Source: Phoronis australis
Taxonomy: Eukaryota; Phoronida; Phoronidae
Length of the DNA stretch: 62,000 nucleotides
Reading direction: 5' to 3'
Assembly: GCA_002633005.1 (NCBI GenBank)
Contig: NMRA01000573.1
Location: 1 to 62,000 of the forward strand
Made by a program: the position numbers and the translations under genes. Below are positions 59,827 to 62,000 of the stretch, piece by piece. Every line of letters starts with the position of its first letter. The stretch's first letter is position 1. The notes beneath the pieces were generated by a model, which was given only the letters and a program-made list of their open reading frames with translations, made no database searches and was not told the origin of the DNA.

Positions 59827-61099
59827 CTAGAGGGAGATAAGGTTTTGCAGCATCAAACTGATATTTCTAGTCCATAATTTAGACAGAGTTAAAGGAAAAG
59901 CACACTCAGACGTCACATGACTGATCATGTGACACATACCTAGCAAATAGTCAGTTGTTTTCTTAGAAGAATTCAAGCCATGAAATGGATACAGACCTAC
60001 GATCAGGGAAGATCTCAAAGAAGGCACTTATTGCTACCACTAGAAGCTTAATTATCTCAATTACAAAGTTTTGAACTTCAAATTTCGCTTACTTTTGATC
60101 TAAATATTCAATGGAAAGTTATGTGAACAAGATGTAACTACCTACTGCCAAGTCAGCTGTGATTTAACAGTGAACTGGCATAATTGTACAATTCAATCAA
60201 GTCATACTGTTAAGATAACGGTTTTTATGATACGACATTTTGGAGACAAAACTTTTTTTAAGTCCATCAAAATGGTGGATGTTGCACAAAACAAGTATCG
60301 AATACATGGGGTGATGGATTTTACAGGAGTTCTGTTATATTTAATGATGAAAAAGTTACAATGCTTTAACTTATAAACATCTAACTGAGCACATTGCATA
60401 ACAAAAACCTTAAACCAAATAACTTGCAAGGCCCTGCTTACCAGCACAGTTCCCTTACCAAAATCATCCATTCCATAATCCCATCTCTCTCTATATGTCT
60501 TCTTTCTTTTCGGTTTCCGTAACCCCTGGCGACGACCTTTTGACCTTCCCCAGGTAACATCGCCCCAGTCGTCCGATGCTTCAGACTCTTCACTGTAAGA
60601 GCTGTCGACATTTTGCTCTGATGCTGACCTGCAATAATACACGCAGCACTGATTAGCAGGAAACTTATGCGACAAAGAAGTCCTAGAAAAAAAGCAAATT
60701 CAGACTTCTTTTACTGTACGCACCAGCTCCTTCACAGAGCCCATGTAAGCTGTATGAAATTTGGTTTTAAAAATCACCACTGAAATGATTTTGGTGTCTT
60801 GCGTACAGGGAAAAGAATTTTAATTAAGCTAATAAAACTAACAAATGGCAGATGCGTTAACTATACGACATCTTTGAATGAGTCAGACTAGATATCATGT
60901 GTCAATACAACTTACTCGGATGCTTGGTACTCTTCACTTTCGTCACTAGCCTCCGCCTCGTCATCCAGTGCAGTCAGACGACGTGCCTTCTTGCGAACGA
61001 CCGGTTTGTCATCAACCTCGTTCTCTAGACCAATGATGTTTGAGATGTCCTTCCCTGATACCCGTCTCTCTGGCTTAGCAGGCCGTTCATCATGTTCTA
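59030..61099 (-). CDS. RSF1: Remodeling and spacing factor 1, C-terminal part (last three exons)
   Basis: Minus-strand exons 61099-60916, 60628-60459 and 59826-59030 join in phase (2, then 1) to 383 codons. Recognition rests on three C-terminal RSF1 features: GKDISNIIG followed by KKARRLTALD; DDFVVDEYDSEED at the last junction; and the ending LEGVTDLISYV before the stop, matching the conserved VTDLVDYV end of vertebrate RSF1. The long Ser/Asp/Glu- and Lys/Arg-rich stretches between are also typical. RSF1 partners the ISWI ATPase SNF2H in the RSF remodeller, acts as a histone chaperone and works in the nucleus. The N-terminal WHIM region and PHD finger must lie beyond 62,000. Confidence 0.85.
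60459..60628 (-). CDS. RSF1: RSF1 penultimate exon
   Basis: Acceptor GTATTATTGCAG; reads SASEQNVDSSYSEESEASDD, then KPKRKKTYRERWDYGMDDF. Of two possible donors, TTTG/GTAAGG at 60459 keeps frame with the terminal exon; the one at 60442 does not. Confidence 0.82.
60916..61099 (-). CDS. RSF1: RSF1 exon with GKDIS motif
   Basis: Acceptor CTTCTTCTCAG; donor CCGA/GTAAGT, phase 2. Encodes EHDERPAKPERRVSGKDISN and continues IIGLENEVDDKPVVRKKARR, then an acidic SDESEEYQASE end. Confidence 0.85.
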
Positions 61100-61284
61100 C
61101 TGAGAAGAAGATTCAACATAAAAAGATGTTCACATTAGCTGAAATAAAATGAAAAAATGAGTCAAATTATCCTACCCTAACCATAATATATGATCTAAAT
61201 AAACCATGCCACATATCTTTCATATAGTGTTTATCTGCTTAAACATCTTATAACCTTGGGCTCAAATGAATCTAGTTTAACTAC

Positions 61285-62000
61285 AGTTGTTGGTTGTCAT
61301 CGTCGGTAGTTGTTGATGGTACTTGTAATGGTGGCAATTGTCTTAGCATACAGACTCAACGTTATCCACACAACAGACTGTTGGTGCCTGTAATGGTGAC
61401 GCCTGGCTTAGCATATAGACTCAACGTTATCCACACAACAGACTGTTGGTGCCTGTAATGGTGGCGCCTGGCTTAGCATATAGACTCAACGTTATCCACA
61501 CAACAGACTCTTGGTGCCTGTAATGGTGGCGCCTGGCTTAGCATATAGACTCAGCGTTACCCACACAACAGACTGTCGGTGATNATCGTCGGTAGTTGTT
61601 GATGGTACTTGTAATGGTGGCGATTGTCTTAGCATACGGACTCAACGTTATCCACACAACAGACTGTTGGTGCCTGTAATGGTGACGCATGGCTTAGCAT
61701 ATAGACTCAACGTTATTCACACAACAGACTGTTGGTGCCTGTAATGGTGGCGCCTGGCTTAGCATATAGACTCAACGTTATCCACACAACAGACTCTTGA
61801 TGCCTGTAATGGTGGCGCCTGGCTTAGCATATAGACTCAACGTTACCCACACAACAGACTGTCGGTGCCTGTAATGGTGGCACCTGACTTAGCATACAGA
61901 CTCAGCGTTACCCACACAACAGACTGTCGGTGATTGTAATGGTGGCGACTGGCTTAGCATACAGACTCAAATTTATCCACACAACAGACTATAGTCTACT
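61285..62000. repeat. 65-bp minisatellite in an RSF1 intron, about 11 copies, running off the window
   Basis: The unit GGTGCCTGTAATGGTGGCGC + CTGGCTTAGCATATAGACTC + AACGTTATCCACACAACAGA recurs every 65 bases (CCACACAACA at 61366, 61431, 61496, 61561 and onward). A single N at 61584 interrupts it, with the start of the array repeated after it, so copy number in the assembly is unreliable. Confidence 0.95.

Noticed and set aside
1-62000. CRISPR arrays, bacterial operons or viral genes
   Set aside because: Introns, AATAAA signals and transposon types mark animal DNA. The only regular arrays are minisatellites without spacers, and no viral protein signature was seen.

Overview
This is animal nuclear DNA. 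It has spliced genes with GT-AG introns, AATAAA signals, AT-rich non-coding sequence, abundant decayed transposons and scaffold gaps (one run of N at 16810-17493 and four single-N joins). The transposon mix (tyrosine-recombinase retroelement, P-like THAP element, non-LTR retroelement, many foldback/MITE-like repeats) and the gene set fit an invertebrate, perhaps a deuterostome such as a hemichordate or lancelet. The species cannot be fixed from the sequence. LAYOUT: 1-1,440 holds a broken tyrosine-recombinase retroelement end. 1,440-11,300 is mostly featureless non-coding DNA. 11,317-14,023 is a DNA transposon with terminal inverted repeats, a target duplication and a broken THAP domain. 16,284-19,587 is a probable second DNA element bounded by TTAA and containing the large gap. 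19,590-36,550 is an old tandem array of roughly 3.1-kb non-coding units, invaded by a repeat family whose members carry several CTCF-like motifs each, by a 227-bp near-perfect palindrome, by a large inverted repeat and by a hAT-like MITE. 37,520-38,240 is a dead non-LTR reverse transcriptase. GENES: three real protein genes are supported by exon phases and family resemblance. (1) 40,065-44,599 (+): five exons whose phases all agree encode 300 residues with a signal peptide, a GM2-activator (GM2A) lipid-binding domain with all eight family cysteines, and a C-terminal Sushi/CCP domain. I do not know this combination and consider it the most interesting gene here. (2) 49,822-53,364 (+): mitochondrial ribosomal protein uL30m (MRPL30), with a long C-terminal extension and a degraded THAP-domain ORF inside its first visible intron. 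(3) 59,030-61,099 (-): the last three coding exons of RSF1, the histone-chaperone subunit of the RSF chromatin remodeller; the rest of the gene lies beyond the right edge. MRPL30 and RSF1 are convergent, with a repeat-family copy between them. There is no sign that the three genes form a functional unit. The most notable non-coding signal is the dispersed repeat family, which has scattered about 20 CTCF-like motifs (core CCACTAGRKGGC) through the window.
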